Source: Truepera sp.
GTDB taxonomy: Bacteria > Deinococcota > Deinococci > Deinococcales > Trueperaceae
Direction of reading: 5' to 3'
NCBI GenBank assembly: GCA_032027045.1
Contig: JAVSMU010000001.1
Span: forward strand, 1,747,924 to 1,811,923
Length of the DNA: 64,000 nucleotides
The notes beneath the pieces were generated by a model that ran no database searches, was not told where the DNA came from, and was given only the letters and a program-made list of their open reading frames with translations. The position numbers were made by a program, and so were the translations under genes. This document shows positions 44,716 to 55,283 of this stretch, one piece after another. Each line of letters begins with the position of its first letter. Position 1 is the stretch's first letter.

Positions 44716-46925
44716 TGCCCCAAGGGGTGCCCGAGGTGCGGTGGTCGGTGAGGCCGCCCGCGCCGCCCAGCGCCGTCGCGGCGCTCAGCCGCGCGCTCCA
44801 AGTCCCGCCGGCACTCGCGGCGGTCCTATGGGCCAGGGGCCTGCGCGACGAGGCGCGATCCCACTTGGATCCTCCCCTCGTGTTGAGCCCCAACCCTGCG
44901 TTGGCGCAGGCCGCCGAGCGCCTGGCCCTGGCAGTGCGGCAGGGCAAGCGCATCCTGATCCATGGCGACTACGACGCTGACGGCATCAGCGGTACCGCCG
45001 TCCTCTTCCTCGGCCTGCAGGAACTGGGCGCCAACGTCGCGACCTTCATACCCGACCGCCTGACCGACGGCTACGGCGTTCATATGGCCCGCGTTCCCGA
45101 GCACGCCGCGCGGGCCGACCTCTTCATCACGGTGGACTGCGGGGTCACCAACTTGGCCGAGATCGGGGCGCTGCAAGAAGCAGGCGTCGAGGTCATCGTC
45201 ACCGACCACCACAGCCCGGGCGCGGCCCTGCCCGACTGCCTCGTCGTTCACCCGGGCCTCTCGCCCGCGGCCCGGCACGGCCTGCCCGAGCTGACTGGAG
45301 CAGGCGTGGCGTTCCACCTCCTGTGGGCGCTGCACGACGCTCTTGGGCTCGAGGCGCCTCTCGAGTACGCCGACCTCGCCACGCTCGGCACCATCGCCGA
45401 CGTGGCCCCGCTCCTGGGAGAGAACCGCGCCCTGATCCGCGAGGGGCTGAAGCGGCTGCACGACTCGCGCTGGCCGGGCCTGCGCGCCAGCGTGGCTCAA
45501 GCGCGCCTCAGCGCGCCCATCTCCGCCCGCAGCGTGGCCTTCGTGCTGGCGCCGCGCCTCAACGCCGCAGGGCGCCTGGGCGAGGCCGACGTGGGGCTCG
45601 AGCTGCTGGTGACACGCTCCGAGCGGCGCGCGGCGGAGTTGGCCGTATACCTTGACGCGCGCAACTTGGAGCGCCGCAAGATCCAAGACGGCATGTACGA
45701 GTCGGCACTAGCCAAGGCCGACCCCGAGGCGCCGGCGCTGGTGATCGAGGACCCCAGCTGGCACCCCGGCGTCATGGGCATCGTCGCCAGCAAGCTGCTC
45801 GAACGCTTCTACCTGCCCGTCTACATCGCCGCCGCCGGCAAGGGCAGCGTGCGCTCCACGCCCGGCATCTCGGCCGTCGAGGGGCTGCGGGCCGCGGCGC
45901 CTCACCTGCTGCGCTTCGGGGGGCACAAGCAGGCCGCGGGCTTCGCGCTCGACATGGAGAACTTCGGCGCGTTCCGAGCGGCCGTCCACGAGTTCGCCGG
46001 CCGCTTCCCGCGGCCCGTGCCCACCGTGGTGGCCGACACCGTCATCGGCGCCGACGAGGTGACCGCGGGCCTCTACCGCGCCATCGTCGACCTCGAGCCG
46101 TTCGGCGAGGGCCACCCGGCGCCCCTCTTCGCCCTCACCGGCACGCTGGACGCGGCGCGCGCCGTGGGCAAGGACGGCAACACCCTGCAGCTCCGGATCG
46201 GGGGCGTGAAGGGCGTGGCGTGGCGCATGGGCGAGCTGGCGCCCGGCCTGCCGGTCGGCGGCAGCGTGAACGTGGCGGTGGAACTCGAGGAGAACGAGTT
46301 CCGCAACGCCCGCACCTTGGAGTTCCGGGCCAGCGCTGTTCGCGCCGCCGAGCCCCTGCGGCTGGCGCCGGAGGTGGGCGAGGACACCGCCGCGCCCCTC
46401 GTGGCGGCGCCCGTGACCCGCGCGGGCACGGGCAGGCTGGTCACCGACCTGGGCCCCGACGCCGTCGCCACCCTGGAGGGCCTGGTGCGCGCGGGCACCC
46501 CCGTCGTCCTCGCCCTGGGCCCGGACACCCTGCACGAGTTGGAGCGCGAGGCCAAGGAGCTGCCGACGGTCAGCGAGGTGCGCCGCGGCCTGCAGGCGTT
46601 GAGGCGCGGCGCGCCCTCGCCCTACCTCGCGGCCAAGTCGGAACGGATCCTGCAGGCGCTTCGCGAGCTGGGGACCGTCGACGAGCTGGGGCGGGCCGTG
46701 CGCCTGCCCGCCGGCACGCGGCTCTCCCCCTACGAGTCGCCCGGCCTCATGGCGGGCCTGTTGCGGCGCTACCAGCTCCGGACGTTCGTGCACGCCTACC
46801 GCCACCTCGACGACGAGGGGCTCGCCATCACGACCGCGCGGCTCTTCGGCGAAGCGGTGGCCGTCGCCACCGGCGACGCGCGCGCCGAGCCCCTCGAGGA
46901 GGGCGTGCCACACGCCATATACTGA
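44715..46925 (+). CDS. recJ: single-stranded-DNA exonuclease RecJ
   Basis: 736 residues. RecJ degrades single-stranded DNA 5' to 3' in recombination and repair. DHH-family motifs: HGDYDADGISGTAVLF near residue 85, TVDCGVTN, VTDHHSPGAALPD, and LGTIADVAPLLGENR. The DHHA1 part has FGGHKQAAGFAL. The C-terminal 200 residues go beyond the E. coli protein and correspond to the extra domain seen in Deinococcus and Thermus RecJ. The start ATG overlaps the lapA stop. The end lies inside the promoter of the next gene. Confidence 0.93.
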   Translation: MPQGVPEVRWSVRPPAPPSAVAALSRALQVPPALAAVLWARGLRDEARSHLDPPLVLSPNPALAQAAERLALAVRQGKRILIHGDYDADGISGTAVLFLGLQELGANVATFIPDRLTDGYGVHMARVPEHAARADLFITVDCGVTNLAEIGALQEAGVEVIVTDHHSPGAALPDCLVVHPGLSPAARHGLPELTGAGVAFHLLWALHDALGLEAPLEYADLATLGTIADVAPLLGENRALIREGLKRLHDSRWPGLRASVAQARLSAPISARSVAFVLAPRLNAAGRLGEADVGLELLVTRSERRAAELAVYLDARNLERRKIQDGMYESALAKADPEAPALVIEDPSWHPGVMGIVASKLLERFYLPVYIAAAGKGSVRSTPGISAVEGLRAAAPHLLRFGGHKQAAGFALDMENFGAFRAAVHEFAGRFPRPVPTVVADTVIGADEVTAGLYRAIVDLEPFGEGHPAPLFALTGTLDAARAVGKDGNTLQLRIGGVKGVAWRMGELAPGLPVGGSVNVAVELEENEFRNARTLEFRASAVRAAEPLRLAPEVGEDTAAPLVAAPVTRAGTGRLVTDLGPDAVATLEGLVRAGTPVVLALGPDTLHELEREAKELPTVSEVRRGLQALRRGAPSPYLAAKSERILQALRELGTVDELGRAVRLPAGTRLSPYESPGLMAGLLRRYQLRTFVHAYRHLDDEGLAITTARLFGEAVAVATGDARAEPLEEGVPHAIY
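46918..46923 (+). promoter_or_regulatory. -10 box of the YdiJ-like gene (leaderless)
   Basis: TATACT inside the last codons of recJ, six bases before GTG 46930. Confidence 0.55.
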
Positions 46926-46929
46926 GCGC

Positions 46930-49872
46930 GTGTCCCTGAACCTTCCGCAGCGCCCGGCCCAACGTGAAGCCCTCTCGAACCCGGCTCCCGCCGACGTGGC
47001 GGCCGAACTCCGGCGCCGCCTGGAGGCGACGGTCGAGGGCGAGGTCCGCTTCGACGCCCGCGCAAGGGCGCTCTACGGCACCGACGCCAGCCCCTACCGC
47101 ATCGCCCCCGTGGGGGTGGTGGTGCCGCGAGACGAGGCGGACGTGGTCGCCGCCGTCCGCGCCGCCAACGAGCTGGGCGTGCCCGTGCTGCCGCGCGGCG
47201 GGGGCACGAGCCTGGCCGGCCAGACGGTGGCGGCGGCGCTCGTCATCGACATGTCGAAGTACCTCACGAAGATCATCGAGCTGAACGTCGAGGAGCGCTG
47301 GGTGCGCGTCCAGCCGGGCCTCGTGCGCGACCAGTTGAACGCGGCGCTGGCGCCGCACGGCCTGCAGTTCACCCCCGACGTGGCGACCACGGACCGCGCC
47401 AACGTGGGCGGCATGGTGGCCAACAACTCGGCAGGCACGCGCTCCATCAAGTACGGCAAGAGCGTCGACCAGGTGATCGAGTTGCGCGTGCTCCTGATGG
47501 ACGGCACCGAGCTCCACCTTGGGCCCCTGCGGGGCAAGGAGCTGGACGAGAAGCTGGCGGCCGAGGGGCGCGAGGGCGACATCTACCGCGCCGTCCACCG
47601 CATGGTGAGTGAACATGCGGACGAGATAGCGGCGCGCTACCCCAAGGTGATGCGGCGCGTGGGCGGCTACAACCTCGACGAGCTGACCGATGCCGGCGGC
47701 GAGGGCCAGCGGCCCTTCAACCTCGCCAAGGTGGTGAGCGGCAGCGAGGGCACGCTCGCGCTGATCCTCGAGCTGAAGCTCGCCCTTCACCCCGTTCCCA
47801 AGCGCCGGCTGGTGACCATGCTCCACTTCGACTCGCTCACGAAGGCGTTCGAGGCCGTGCAGTTCATCAACCGGCACGGCCCCTCGGCGGTGGAGATCAT
47901 CGACGCCGACCTCATAATGCTCGGCCGCGAGAACCCCGCCATCGCGCCGCTGATGACCTGGGTGGTGGGCGACCCGGCCGCGGTGCTGCTCGTGGAGTTC
48001 GACGGGGAGGACCTAGCCGTTTGTCGGGCCGCTCTCGCCGGGCTCGAGGCCGACCCCGAGGTCGCCGCGCTCACCTACGGCTCCTTCCTCGCCGAGGACC
48101 CGAAGCAGCAGAAGGAGATCGCCGACTTCCGCCGCGACGGCCTGGGCATCTACGCCACCATGCCGGGCGCGGCCAAGCCCACGCCCTCCATCGAGGACGC
48201 CGCCATCCCCGTCGAGCACCTGGCGCGCTACATCCCCGAGGTCATCGAGGTGTGCAGGCGCCATGGCACGCGCGCCGTGTTCTACGCGCACGCTTCGGTG
48301 GGGGTCATCCACGTCAGGCCGCTACTGGACCTCAAGGACGAGGCGGGCATAGAGCGCTACGAGGCCATCAGCAAGGACGTCTTCGAGCTGGTGCTGAAGT
48401 ACGGCGGTTCGTGGAGCGGCGAGCACGGTGACGGCCTCATCCGCTCGTACCAGAACCGGCGGCTGTTCGGCGACGTGCTCTACCAGGACTTCCTGGACCT
48501 CAAGCGCGCCTTCGACCCCGCCTGGCTGCTCAACCCGGGCAAGATCGTCGAGGCGCCTGCCATGACTGAGAACCTGCGCTACGGCACCGATTACCCCGCG
48601 GTCGTCGTGCCCACCGTGTTCGACTTCGAGGCCCAGGGCGGCTTCTTGGGCGCCGTGGAGGCCTGCACGGGCGTGGGTGCGTGCCGCAAGGTGGGCGCCG
48701 GGACCATGTGCCCGTCCTACATGGGCACCCGCGACGAGGATCACTCCACCCGCGGCCGCGCCAACGTGCTGCGCGAGGCGCTCACGGGCGGCCTGCCGGG
48801 CGGGTTGACGAGCAAGGACGTCTACGAGGTCCTCGACCTGTGCCTGGAGTGCAAGGCCTGCAAGGCGGAGTGCCCCAGCAGGGTCGACATGGCGAAGCTC
48901 AAGTACGAGTGGCTGCAGCACTACTACGACGACCACGGCACGCCCCTCGCGGCGCGGGCCATGGGCAACGTGGGGCGCGTGGCGCCGCTGGCGCAGGCGC
49001 TGGCGCCCGTCTCGAACTTCTTCCTGCCCCTGAAGCCCGTGCGTTGGCTGCTCAGCAAGGTCGTCGGCGTGGACGCGCGCCGCGTGTTGCCGCGCTACGC
49101 CGCCAGGCGCTTCGACGCCTGGTTCAAGAGGCGGCCGGCGGCCGCCAACGGCGCGCTTGGGCCCGTCGCCCTCTTCGCCGACACCTGGACGATGTTCAAC
49201 CAACCCGAGGTGGGCCAGGCGGCGGTGGCGGTGCTGGAGCGCATCGGTTACGCGGTCGAGCTGGTGCCCTACGGCTGCTGCGGCCGACCGCAGATCAGCA
49301 AGGGCCTAGCGCGCGAGGCCCAGCGCATGGCCGCGGGCAACGTGAGAATGCTGCACGAGTACGTGCTGCGCGGCGTGCCGGTGGTTGGGCTCGAGCCGAG
49401 CTGCGTGGCGGCCTTCACCGACGACTACCCCGACCTCGTGCCGGGCCCGGAGACCACGGCCGTGGCCGGCCAGGTGCGCATGTTGGAGGAGTTCCTCGCC
49501 AAGGAGTGGGCCAAGGGGCGCTTCGATCCCAAGGCGGTCTTCCGCAAGGGCGCCGGGGCCGTGCAGTTCCATGGCCACTGCCAGCAGAAGTCGGTGCTGG
49601 CGGCCAGCACCAGCGCCGGCCGCGCCGTGCTCGAGTGGGTGAGCGACGAAGTGACCGCGCTGGACGCCGGTTGCTGCGGCATGGCGGGCTCGTTCGGTTA
49701 CGCGCACCACGACCTGAGCATGACCATCGGCGAGCAGCGGCTGTTCCCCGCCGTGCGCGAGCACGAGGGCACCACCGCCGCGCCCGGCTTCAGCTGCCGC
49801 CACCAGATCGTGGACGGCACCGGACGCACGGCCGCGCACCCCGTAGAGGTGCTGGCGGCCAACCTCCTCTGA
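46930..49872 (+). CDS. FAD/iron-sulfur D-2-hydroxyacid dehydrogenase (YdiJ/D-lactate type)
   Basis: 980 residues, a fusion of the GlcD-like and GlcF-like parts. The N-terminal half is a VAO-type FAD domain (VLPRGGGTSLAGQTV, NVGGMVANNSAG) with an FAD-linked oxidase C-terminal domain (SGEHGDGLI). The C-terminal half has an iron-sulfur part (CLECKACKAECPSRVDM; a further CTGVGACRK) and two CCG domains (YGCCGRPQISKG and AGCCGMAGSFGY). The layout matches E. coli YdiJ and membrane-associated D-lactate dehydrogenases. The substrate is D-lactate or D-2-hydroxyglutarate; I cannot choose. Convergent with argS. Confidence 0.88.
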   Translation: MSLNLPQRPAQREALSNPAPADVAAELRRRLEATVEGEVRFDARARALYGTDASPYRIAPVGVVVPRDEADVVAAVRAANELGVPVLPRGGGTSLAGQTVAAALVIDMSKYLTKIIELNVEERWVRVQPGLVRDQLNAALAPHGLQFTPDVATTDRANVGGMVANNSAGTRSIKYGKSVDQVIELRVLLMDGTELHLGPLRGKELDEKLAAEGREGDIYRAVHRMVSEHADEIAARYPKVMRRVGGYNLDELTDAGGEGQRPFNLAKVVSGSEGTLALILELKLALHPVPKRRLVTMLHFDSLTKAFEAVQFINRHGPSAVEIIDADLIMLGRENPAIAPLMTWVVGDPAAVLLVEFDGEDLAVCRAALAGLEADPEVAALTYGSFLAEDPKQQKEIADFRRDGLGIYATMPGAAKPTPSIEDAAIPVEHLARYIPEVIEVCRRHGTRAVFYAHASVGVIHVRPLLDLKDEAGIERYEAISKDVFELVLKYGGSWSGEHGDGLIRSYQNRRLFGDVLYQDFLDLKRAFDPAWLLNPGKIVEAPAMTENLRYGTDYPAVVVPTVFDFEAQGGFLGAVEACTGVGACRKVGAGTMCPSYMGTRDEDHSTRGRANVLREALTGGLPGGLTSKDVYEVLDLCLECKACKAECPSRVDMAKLKYEWLQHYYDDHGTPLAARAMGNVGRVAPLAQALAPVSNFFLPLKPVRWLLSKVVGVDARRVLPRYAARRFDAWFKRRPAAANGALGPVALFADTWTMFNQPEVGQAAVAVLERIGYAVELVPYGCCGRPQISKGLAREAQRMAAGNVRMLHEYVLRGVPVVGLEPSCVAAFTDDYPDLVPGPETTAVAGQVRMLEEFLAKEWAKGRFDPKAVFRKGAGAVQFHGHCQQKSVLAASTSAGRAVLEWVSDEVTALDAGCCGMAGSFGYAHHDLSMTIGEQRLFPAVREHEGTTAAPGFSCRHQIVDGTGRTAAHPVEVLAANLL

Positions 49873-49891
49873 GAGTCCAGCCGCCGAGCGG

Positions 49892-51748
49892 CTACATCTC
49901 GCCGGGTGCGGCGATGCCGAGGAGGTCCAGTGTGGCGGCCAGCGTGGCGCGCACCCGGTCCACCAGCACGAGGCGCGCCTCGCGCAGGCCCGGGCCCGCG
50001 CGCATGACCTGCGTGTCGGCCCGCCCGCCGGCGTCCTTGTGGTTGTAGTAGGAGTTCCAGGCCGTGGCCACGTCGAGCGCGTACTGCGCCACCGAGTGCG
50101 GCGCCAGCGCCACCGCGGCGGCCTCCACCACGTCCGCGTAGCGCCTGAGCACGCGCGCGAGCCTCACCTCCAGCGGGCCTAGTTGCCCGAAGTCGGCGCC
50201 GGCCCTGGCGGCGGCCGCGTCCAAGCCGGCGGCCGCGGCGGCGCGCAGGATGCTGCAGGCGCGGGCGTGAGCGTACTGCACGTAAGGCGCGGAGTCGCCC
50301 TGCAGCGAGAGGGCCTGCTCCCAGCGGAAGTCGATGACCTTCTTCGCCTCGCTCTTGAGCATCCCGAAGCGCAAAGCCCCTATGCCAACCTGCCGCGCCA
50401 CGAGGTCCACGTCCTTGAGGCCCGGGTTCTTCTCCTCCACCACGGCGCGCGCCCGGCGCGTGGCCTCCTCGGCCACCTCGTCGATGGACAGCGTTATGCC
50501 CTTGCGGCCGCTCATCGCCTGACCCTCGAGGGTCACGACTTCGTAGGCCAGGTGGTGCGAGTGATCGAACGCGGCGCGGCCCTCGGGGGTGGCCGAGAGG
50601 GCCAGGGCGGTGCGGACGATGGTCTGCGGGTGGCTCTGCCTGGCGTCGATCACGTTGATTATCTCGCGGGCATGCGCGAAGGAGCGGCCGTCGGGGTGCA
50701 GCTCGCCGCGGGGGCTAGACGTGTAGAGCGGCTTGCCGCTCGGCTGCACCGCGAAGCGCTCGTAGGTGAGTCCCTCGAAGATGCCCGCCTTCCAGAACTG
50801 GTAGCCGATGTCCTTCGCCACGTACATCGCGTTGCCGTCCGAGCGCACCAGCACCACCAGCGGCTCCTCGAGGCCGGGCAGGAACTCGCTGACGTCCATC
50901 ACGAGGGCCCCGGCGTACTTGCCCTCGGTGGGCCGCGAGACGTGGGGACTCGCCTCCATCACCTCGAGGCCGCGCTGCAGCAGCCCGCCCTGCACGATGT
51001 CGGACTCCCACACGAGGAGGTCGTAATCGGCGCCCAGCGAGTGGTAGGTCTCGAGCTGGGCCTTGAGCACCCGTTCGACCTCGGGCCGCAGCTCGCCGCG
51101 CTCCAGGCGGTGCATGACCTCCGTCACGCCGCGCTCGATGGCGTCGCCGTCGGTCTCCTTGGCGGCGGCCAGACGCACGTACAGCTCACCCAGCCAGTGG
51201 TCGTACTTGCGCCCGCCCTCGGTGCCGTAGCGGGCGCCGAAGTAGGTGACCGCGAAGATACTCTCGGCGGCCTGCCTGCCGGTGTCGTCGATGTAGTTCT
51301 GCACCTCGACGTCGTGGCCGACTGCCTTGAGGAGGCGCGCCGTGGCGTCGCCGAGGACGATGTTGCGCAGGTGTCCCACGTGCGCTTCCTTGTTGGGGTT
51401 GACGCTCGTGTGCTCGACCACGACCTTGAGGGGTTCCGCGCGCGGGCTGCGCGGCTCGAGCGTCACGCTGCGCAAGAAGGCCGCGGGCTCGACCGTGAAG
51501 TTGATGTAAGGGCCGACCGCGGACGCGCTCGCCACGCCCTCGGGCAGCGCCGTGGCGGCCACTATATCGGCGGCTATGCCCGCCGGGTTGCGGCCCAGCG
51601 CCTTGGCCAGGGTGAAGGCCACCGCGGTGCCGTAGTCGCCCGGCCTACCCTCGGGCACCTCTTGGATCAGGACCGGGACGTCCGGGGCGCCGAGCCCGGC
51701 CACGGCCCCTTCTACAGCGTGCTGCAGGGCGGAGATGACGTCGTTCAT
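49892..51748 (-). CDS. argS: arginyl-tRNA synthetase
   Basis: 618 residues. Class I synthetase charging tRNA-Arg. HIGH-type motif NKEAHVGHLRNIVLGD near residue 120, and MSGRKGITLSID replaces the KMSKS loop, as is usual in many bacterial ArgRS. The N-terminal 100 residues form the additional tRNA-binding domain and the C-terminal anticodon domain contains VQYAHARACSILR. Start ATG 51748 is supported by TAGCGT 8 bases upstream. A longer in-frame start at 51841 gives unlikely sequence. Confidence 0.95.
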   Translation of the reverse strand: MNDVISALQHAVEGAVAGLGAPDVPVLIQEVPEGRPGDYGTAVAFTLAKALGRNPAGIAADIVAATALPEGVASASAVGPYINFTVEPAAFLRSVTLEPRSPRAEPLKVVVEHTSVNPNKEAHVGHLRNIVLGDATARLLKAVGHDVEVQNYIDDTGRQAAESIFAVTYFGARYGTEGGRKYDHWLGELYVRLAAAKETDGDAIERGVTEVMHRLERGELRPEVERVLKAQLETYHSLGADYDLLVWESDIVQGGLLQRGLEVMEASPHVSRPTEGKYAGALVMDVSEFLPGLEEPLVVLVRSDGNAMYVAKDIGYQFWKAGIFEGLTYERFAVQPSGKPLYTSSPRGELHPDGRSFAHAREIINVIDARQSHPQTIVRTALALSATPEGRAAFDHSHHLAYEVVTLEGQAMSGRKGITLSIDEVAEEATRRARAVVEEKNPGLKDVDLVARQVGIGALRFGMLKSEAKKVIDFRWEQALSLQGDSAPYVQYAHARACSILRAAAAAGLDAAAARAGADFGQLGPLEVRLARVLRRYADVVEAAAVALAPHSVAQYALDVATAWNSYYNHKDAGGRADTQVMRAGPGLREARLVLVDRVRATLAATLDLLGIAAPGEM

Positions 51749-51756
51749 GCCGCGCC

Positions 51757-51762
51757 ACGCTA
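51757..51762 (-). promoter_or_regulatory. -10 box of argS (leaderless)
   Basis: TAGCGT on the minus strand, 8 bases before the ATG. Confidence 0.4.
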
Positions 51763-51872
51763 CCACAGGAGCCTTGAGATTCCCTTCCAGCGTGTAGAAT
51801 CTGGGCCAGGCGCTGCCGTGGAGCGGCGCCGGGTGTCGCACGAGGCACCTTTAGTGTCTGACAACCAGTAAA

Positions 51873-51893
51873 CTTGAGCTACTTTGACTCAAC
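51873..51893 (+). promoter_or_regulatory. HAIR-type HspR operator upstream of lon
   Basis: CTTGAGC, seven bases (TACTTTG), ACTCAAC. The published HspR-associated inverted repeat is CTTGAGT, seven bases, ACTCAAG; each half here differs at one position. A -10-like TAAACT (51869-51874) overlaps its left end, so a bound repressor would block transcription. Lon is a known member of the HspR regulon in Deinococcus. Confidence 0.75.
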
Positions 51894-51985
51894 TACCTGA
51901 CCCCCCGCGTGCCCCCGCAGCCGGCGGCGGCACCCCCAGAACACTTCCCCACACCGCAAGCCGCGGTCGAGACTAGGAGACCAGC

Positions 51986-54472
51986 ATGGCAGAGGTCACC
52001 AACCGAACCGATTTCACGGCCCCCATCCCGGTCTGCCCAGTGCGCGGCTCGGTGCTCTACCCCACCATGGTCATGCCGATCGACGCCGGCAGGCCCGTGA
52101 GCATCAGGGCCATCAACGCGGCGCTGGACCGCGACCGGACCATCGTCATCGTCAGCCAGAAGGACCGCGACGTCGAGGAACCCACCGCCGACGACCTGTA
52201 CCGGGTCGGCACGGCCTGCAACATCTTGCGCATGAAGAAGAACCCCGACAACAGCATCCAGATGCTGGTGAGGGCCTTCGCGCGCGTGAAGGTGAACGAG
52301 TACTCCGGCGACGAGGTCATCGAGGCCCTGGTCGAACCCATCGAGGTTCCCACCGGCGACGAGTTGGAACTCGAGGCCGCCTTCCGCGAGCTCAAGGAGA
52401 AGTTCCGCGAGCTCGTCGAGAACGGCAGCCGCGCCATCCAGAGCGAGGTCGCGCAGTTCGTGATGAACCTGGACGACCCCGGGCAGTTCGCCGACTACGT
52501 GGCGTACCACCTCGACTTCAAGCTGGCCGACAAGCAGGCCGTCCTGGAGGCTCCCACCCAGGCACAGCGCATCAAGCACGTGCTGCTGCTCATCGACACC
52601 GAGATCGAGCTGCAGGAGACGCAGCGCCGCCTCCAGCGCGAGGTCAAGGACGAGATCGACCGCAACCAGCGCGAGTACTTCCTGCGCGAGCAGATCAAGG
52701 CGCTGCAGAAGGAACTGTCAGGTTCCGACGAGGACGAGGACGAGGTCGAGGCGTTCAAGGAGAAGCTCCTCGCCCTCGACCTCCCTGAGAACGTCCTCAA
52801 GGAGGCCCAGCGCGAACTCAACCGCCTGAGCCGCATGCACCCCGACTCGGCCGAGGCGTCGGTCATCCGCACGTACCTGACCACCATCGTCGAACTGCCG
52901 TGGAACACGCGCACCGAAGACCGTCTCGACATCACGAAGGCCGGCGAGATACTCGACGCCGACCACTACGGGCTCGAGAAGGTCAAGGACCGCGTGCTCG
53001 AGTACCTGGCGGTCCGCAAGCTCAAGAGCGAGCGCGCCGCCAAGGGCGAGCTGGACGCGTTCGAGGTCAACAAGGGCCCCATCCTGCTCTTCGCGGGCCC
53101 GCCGGGAGTCGGCAAGACGTCCATCGCCCAGTCCATCGCCAAGGCCCTCGGCCGCGAGTACGTGCGCATAAGCCTGGGCGGGGCGCGCGACGAGTCCGAC
53201 ATCAGGGGCCACCGCCGCACCTACATCGGCTCCATGCCCGGCCGCATCATACAGGGCATCCGCCAGGCGGGCGCCAAGAACCCCGTGTTCCTGCTCGACG
53301 AGGTCGACAAGCTCGGCGTCTCCTACCAGGGCGACCCGTCCTCGGCGCTCCTAGAGGTGCTCGATCCCGCGCAGAACGCCAACTTCACCGACCACTACCT
53401 GGGCGTGCCGTTCGACCTCTCCGAGGTGCTGTTCGTAGCGACCGCCAACAACATGCAGCAGATCCCCGACGCGCTGCTCGACCGCATGGAGGCCATCGAG
53501 TTCTCCAGCTACATCGAGCAGGAGAAGCTCGAGATAGCCAAGCGCTACCTCCTGCCGCGCCAGATCATCGAGAACGGCCTCAAGCCCAACCAGGTGACGC
53601 TGACCGACGGCGCCCTCTCGCGCGTCATCACGTCCTACACGAGGGAGGCGGGCGTCCGCAACCTCGAGCGCCTCATCGGCACCCTGTGCCGCAAGGTCGC
53701 CAGGCGCATCGCGCTCGGGGAGGCCAAGCGCGTGCGCATCACCGAGCGCGGCCTCGAGCAGTACATCGGCGCACAGCGCTACACGCCGGAATCCGAGGCC
53801 GAGGACAACCTCGTGGGCGTGGCCACCGGCATGTACTACACGCCGGTCGGCGGCGACATCCTGTTCGTGGAGACGTCGGTTACGCCGGGCAAGGGCGGCC
53901 TGGTGCTTACCGGCCAGCTGGGCGATGTCATGAAGGAATCGGCGCGCGCGGCGCTCACCTACGCCAAGAGCAACGCCCGGCGCTTCGGCATCACGCAGTC
54001 GCTGCTCGATGACTCCGAGATCCACATCCACGTTCCTGCCGGCGCCACCCCGAAGGAGGGCCCCAGCGCGGGCGCGGCCATGGCCACCTCGCTCATCAGC
54101 GCCCTCACGGGCATAGCGGTGCGCAAGGACGTGGCCATGACGGGCGAGATCACGTTGCGCGGCCGCGTCCTGCCCATCGGGGGCCTCAAGGAGAAGCTCC
54201 TGGGCGCCAAGCGGGCCGGCATCAAGCACATCGTATTCCCGGCCAACAACGAGGCCGACATGAAGGACATCGGCGCGCACCTCACCAAGTCGCTCAACAT
54301 GCACCCGGTGGCGAGCCTCGACGAGGTGCTCGAGGTGGCGCTGGTAGGCGGCCTCGGCGCGCTGGAGGGCCGCATGGCGGAAACCGAGGAGGCCGACCCC
54401 GCCGACGGCTCCGGACCCGGCAAGCCGACCCGCAAGCGCAACGCGGCCGCCACGGGAGGGGTGCGGGCCTGA
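51986..54472 (+). CDS. lon: ATP-dependent protease Lon
   Basis: 828 residues. LonA-type: N-terminal substrate-binding domain (about 1-210), coiled coil, AAA+ domain with P-loop GPPGVGKT at 371-378 and [11 protein letters not shown], then the serine-lysine protease with S694 in [10 protein letters not shown] and the lysine in [10 protein letters not shown]. It degrades misfolded and regulatory proteins in the cytoplasm. GGAGA lies upstream of the ATG. A long untranslated leader of about 100 bases separates it from the HspR-type operator. Confidence 0.96.
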   Translation: MAEVTNRTDFTAPIPVCPVRGSVLYPTMVMPIDAGRPVSIRAINAALDRDRTIVIVSQKDRDVEEPTADDLYRVGTACNILRMKKNPDNSIQMLVRAFARVKVNEYSGDEVIEALVEPIEVPTGDELELEAAFRELKEKFRELVENGSRAIQSEVAQFVMNLDDPGQFADYVAYHLDFKLADKQAVLEAPTQAQRIKHVLLLIDTEIELQETQRRLQREVKDEIDRNQREYFLREQIKALQKELSGSDEDEDEVEAFKEKLLALDLPENVLKEAQRELNRLSRMHPDSAEASVIRTYLTTIVELPWNTRTEDRLDITKAGEILDADHYGLEKVKDRVLEYLAVRKLKSERAAKGELDAFEVNKGPILLFAGPPGVGKTSIAQSIAKALGREYVRISLGGARDESDIRGHRRTYIGSMPGRIIQGIRQAGAKNPVFLLDEVDKLGVSYQGDPSSALLEVLDPAQNANFTDHYLGVPFDLSEVLFVATANNMQQIPDALLDRMEAIEFSSYIEQEKLEIAKRYLLPRQIIENGLKPNQVTLTDGALSRVITSYTREAGVRNLERLIGTLCRKVARRIALGEAKRVRITERGLEQYIGAQRYTPESEAEDNLVGVATGMYYTPVGGDILFVETSVTPGKGGLVLTGQLGDVMKESARAALTYAKSNARRFGITQSLLDDSEIHIHVPAGATPKEGPSAGAAMATSLISALTGIAVRKDVAMTGEITLRGRVLPIGGLKEKLLGAKRAGIKHIVFPANNEADMKDIGAHLTKSLNMHPVASLDEVLEVALVGGLGALEGRMAETEEADPADGSGPGKPTRKRNAAATGGVRA

Positions 54473-54506
54473 CGGAACCGCCTGCCTGAGGGCGTGACCG
54501 CCGCGG

Positions 54507-54512
54507 TATCCT
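54507..54512 (+). promoter_or_regulatory. -10 box of tpiA (leaderless)
   Basis: TATCCT, six bases before ATG 54519. It would allow tpiA-pepP expression apart from lon. Confidence 0.5.
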
Positions 54513-54518
54513 CGGCCC

Positions 54519-55283
54519 ATGTCACGCCCGAAGCCCCTGATCGCCGGCAACTGGAAGATGAACCGGTTGCCTTCCGCAGCAGCGTCCTGGACGCGTGAAC
54601 TGCTCGCCCGCTTGGGCCGCACACCGGTCACGGCGGGCGAGCTTGCGCTCATGGTCCCGTTCACCCACCTCCCCGCCATGCTCAACCTAGCCTTCGGCAG
54701 TAACGTGGCCCTCGGGGCGCAGGACGTGAGCGCCCACGAGGCCGGCGCCTACACGGGCGAGGTATCCGCGGCCATGCTCGCCGACCTTGGGGTGCGTTAC
54801 GTGATCGTGGGGCACTCGGAGCGCCGCGCCTACCACGGCGAGGACGACGCGCTCGTCAACGCCAAGGCGGCCCAGGCGCTGGCGCACGGCCTGGTGCCCA
54901 TCGTGTGCGTGGGCGAGAAGCAGGAGCAGCGCGACGCCGGCAACGCCGAGGAGGTCGTGCTGAAGCAGTTGGCCGCGGGGCTCGAGGGCCTCGAGCTTGC
55001 CGGTCCTGACGACATCGTGGTCGCCTACGAGCCCATCTGGGCCATCGGCACCGGGCGCACGGCCACCGCGGCCGACGCGGCGGCGATGGGCGCCGCCCTG
55101 CGCCGCGAGTTGAGGCGCCACTACCCCGCCCTGGCGGACGGTGTCCGCCTCCTCTACGGCGGCAGCATGAAGCCGAGCAACGCCGCCGAGCTGTTGGCGC
55201 AACCCGACGTGAACGGCGGCCTCATCGGCGGAGCCAGCCTCGAGCTGGACGACTACCTGGCCATCGCGGGGGCAATCCTATGA
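54519..55283 (+). CDS. tpiA: triosephosphate isomerase
   Basis: 254 residues, standard length. Interconverts dihydroxyacetone phosphate and glyceraldehyde-3-phosphate. Active-site residues: N11 and K13 in AGNWKMN, H99 in VGHSERR, E171 in AYEPIWAIGTG, and the phosphate loop LYGGSMKPSN. Nothing unusual. Its stop overlaps the start of the peptidase gene, so the two are co-translated. Confidence 0.96.
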   Translation: MSRPKPLIAGNWKMNRLPSAAASWTRELLARLGRTPVTAGELALMVPFTHLPAMLNLAFGSNVALGAQDVSAHEAGAYTGEVSAAMLADLGVRYVIVGHSERRAYHGEDDALVNAKAAQALAHGLVPIVCVGEKQEQRDAGNAEEVVLKQLAAGLEGLELAGPDDIVVAYEPIWAIGTGRTATAADAAAMGAALRRELRRHYPALADGVRLLYGGSMKPSNAAELLAQPDVNGGLIGGASLELDDYLAIAGAIL

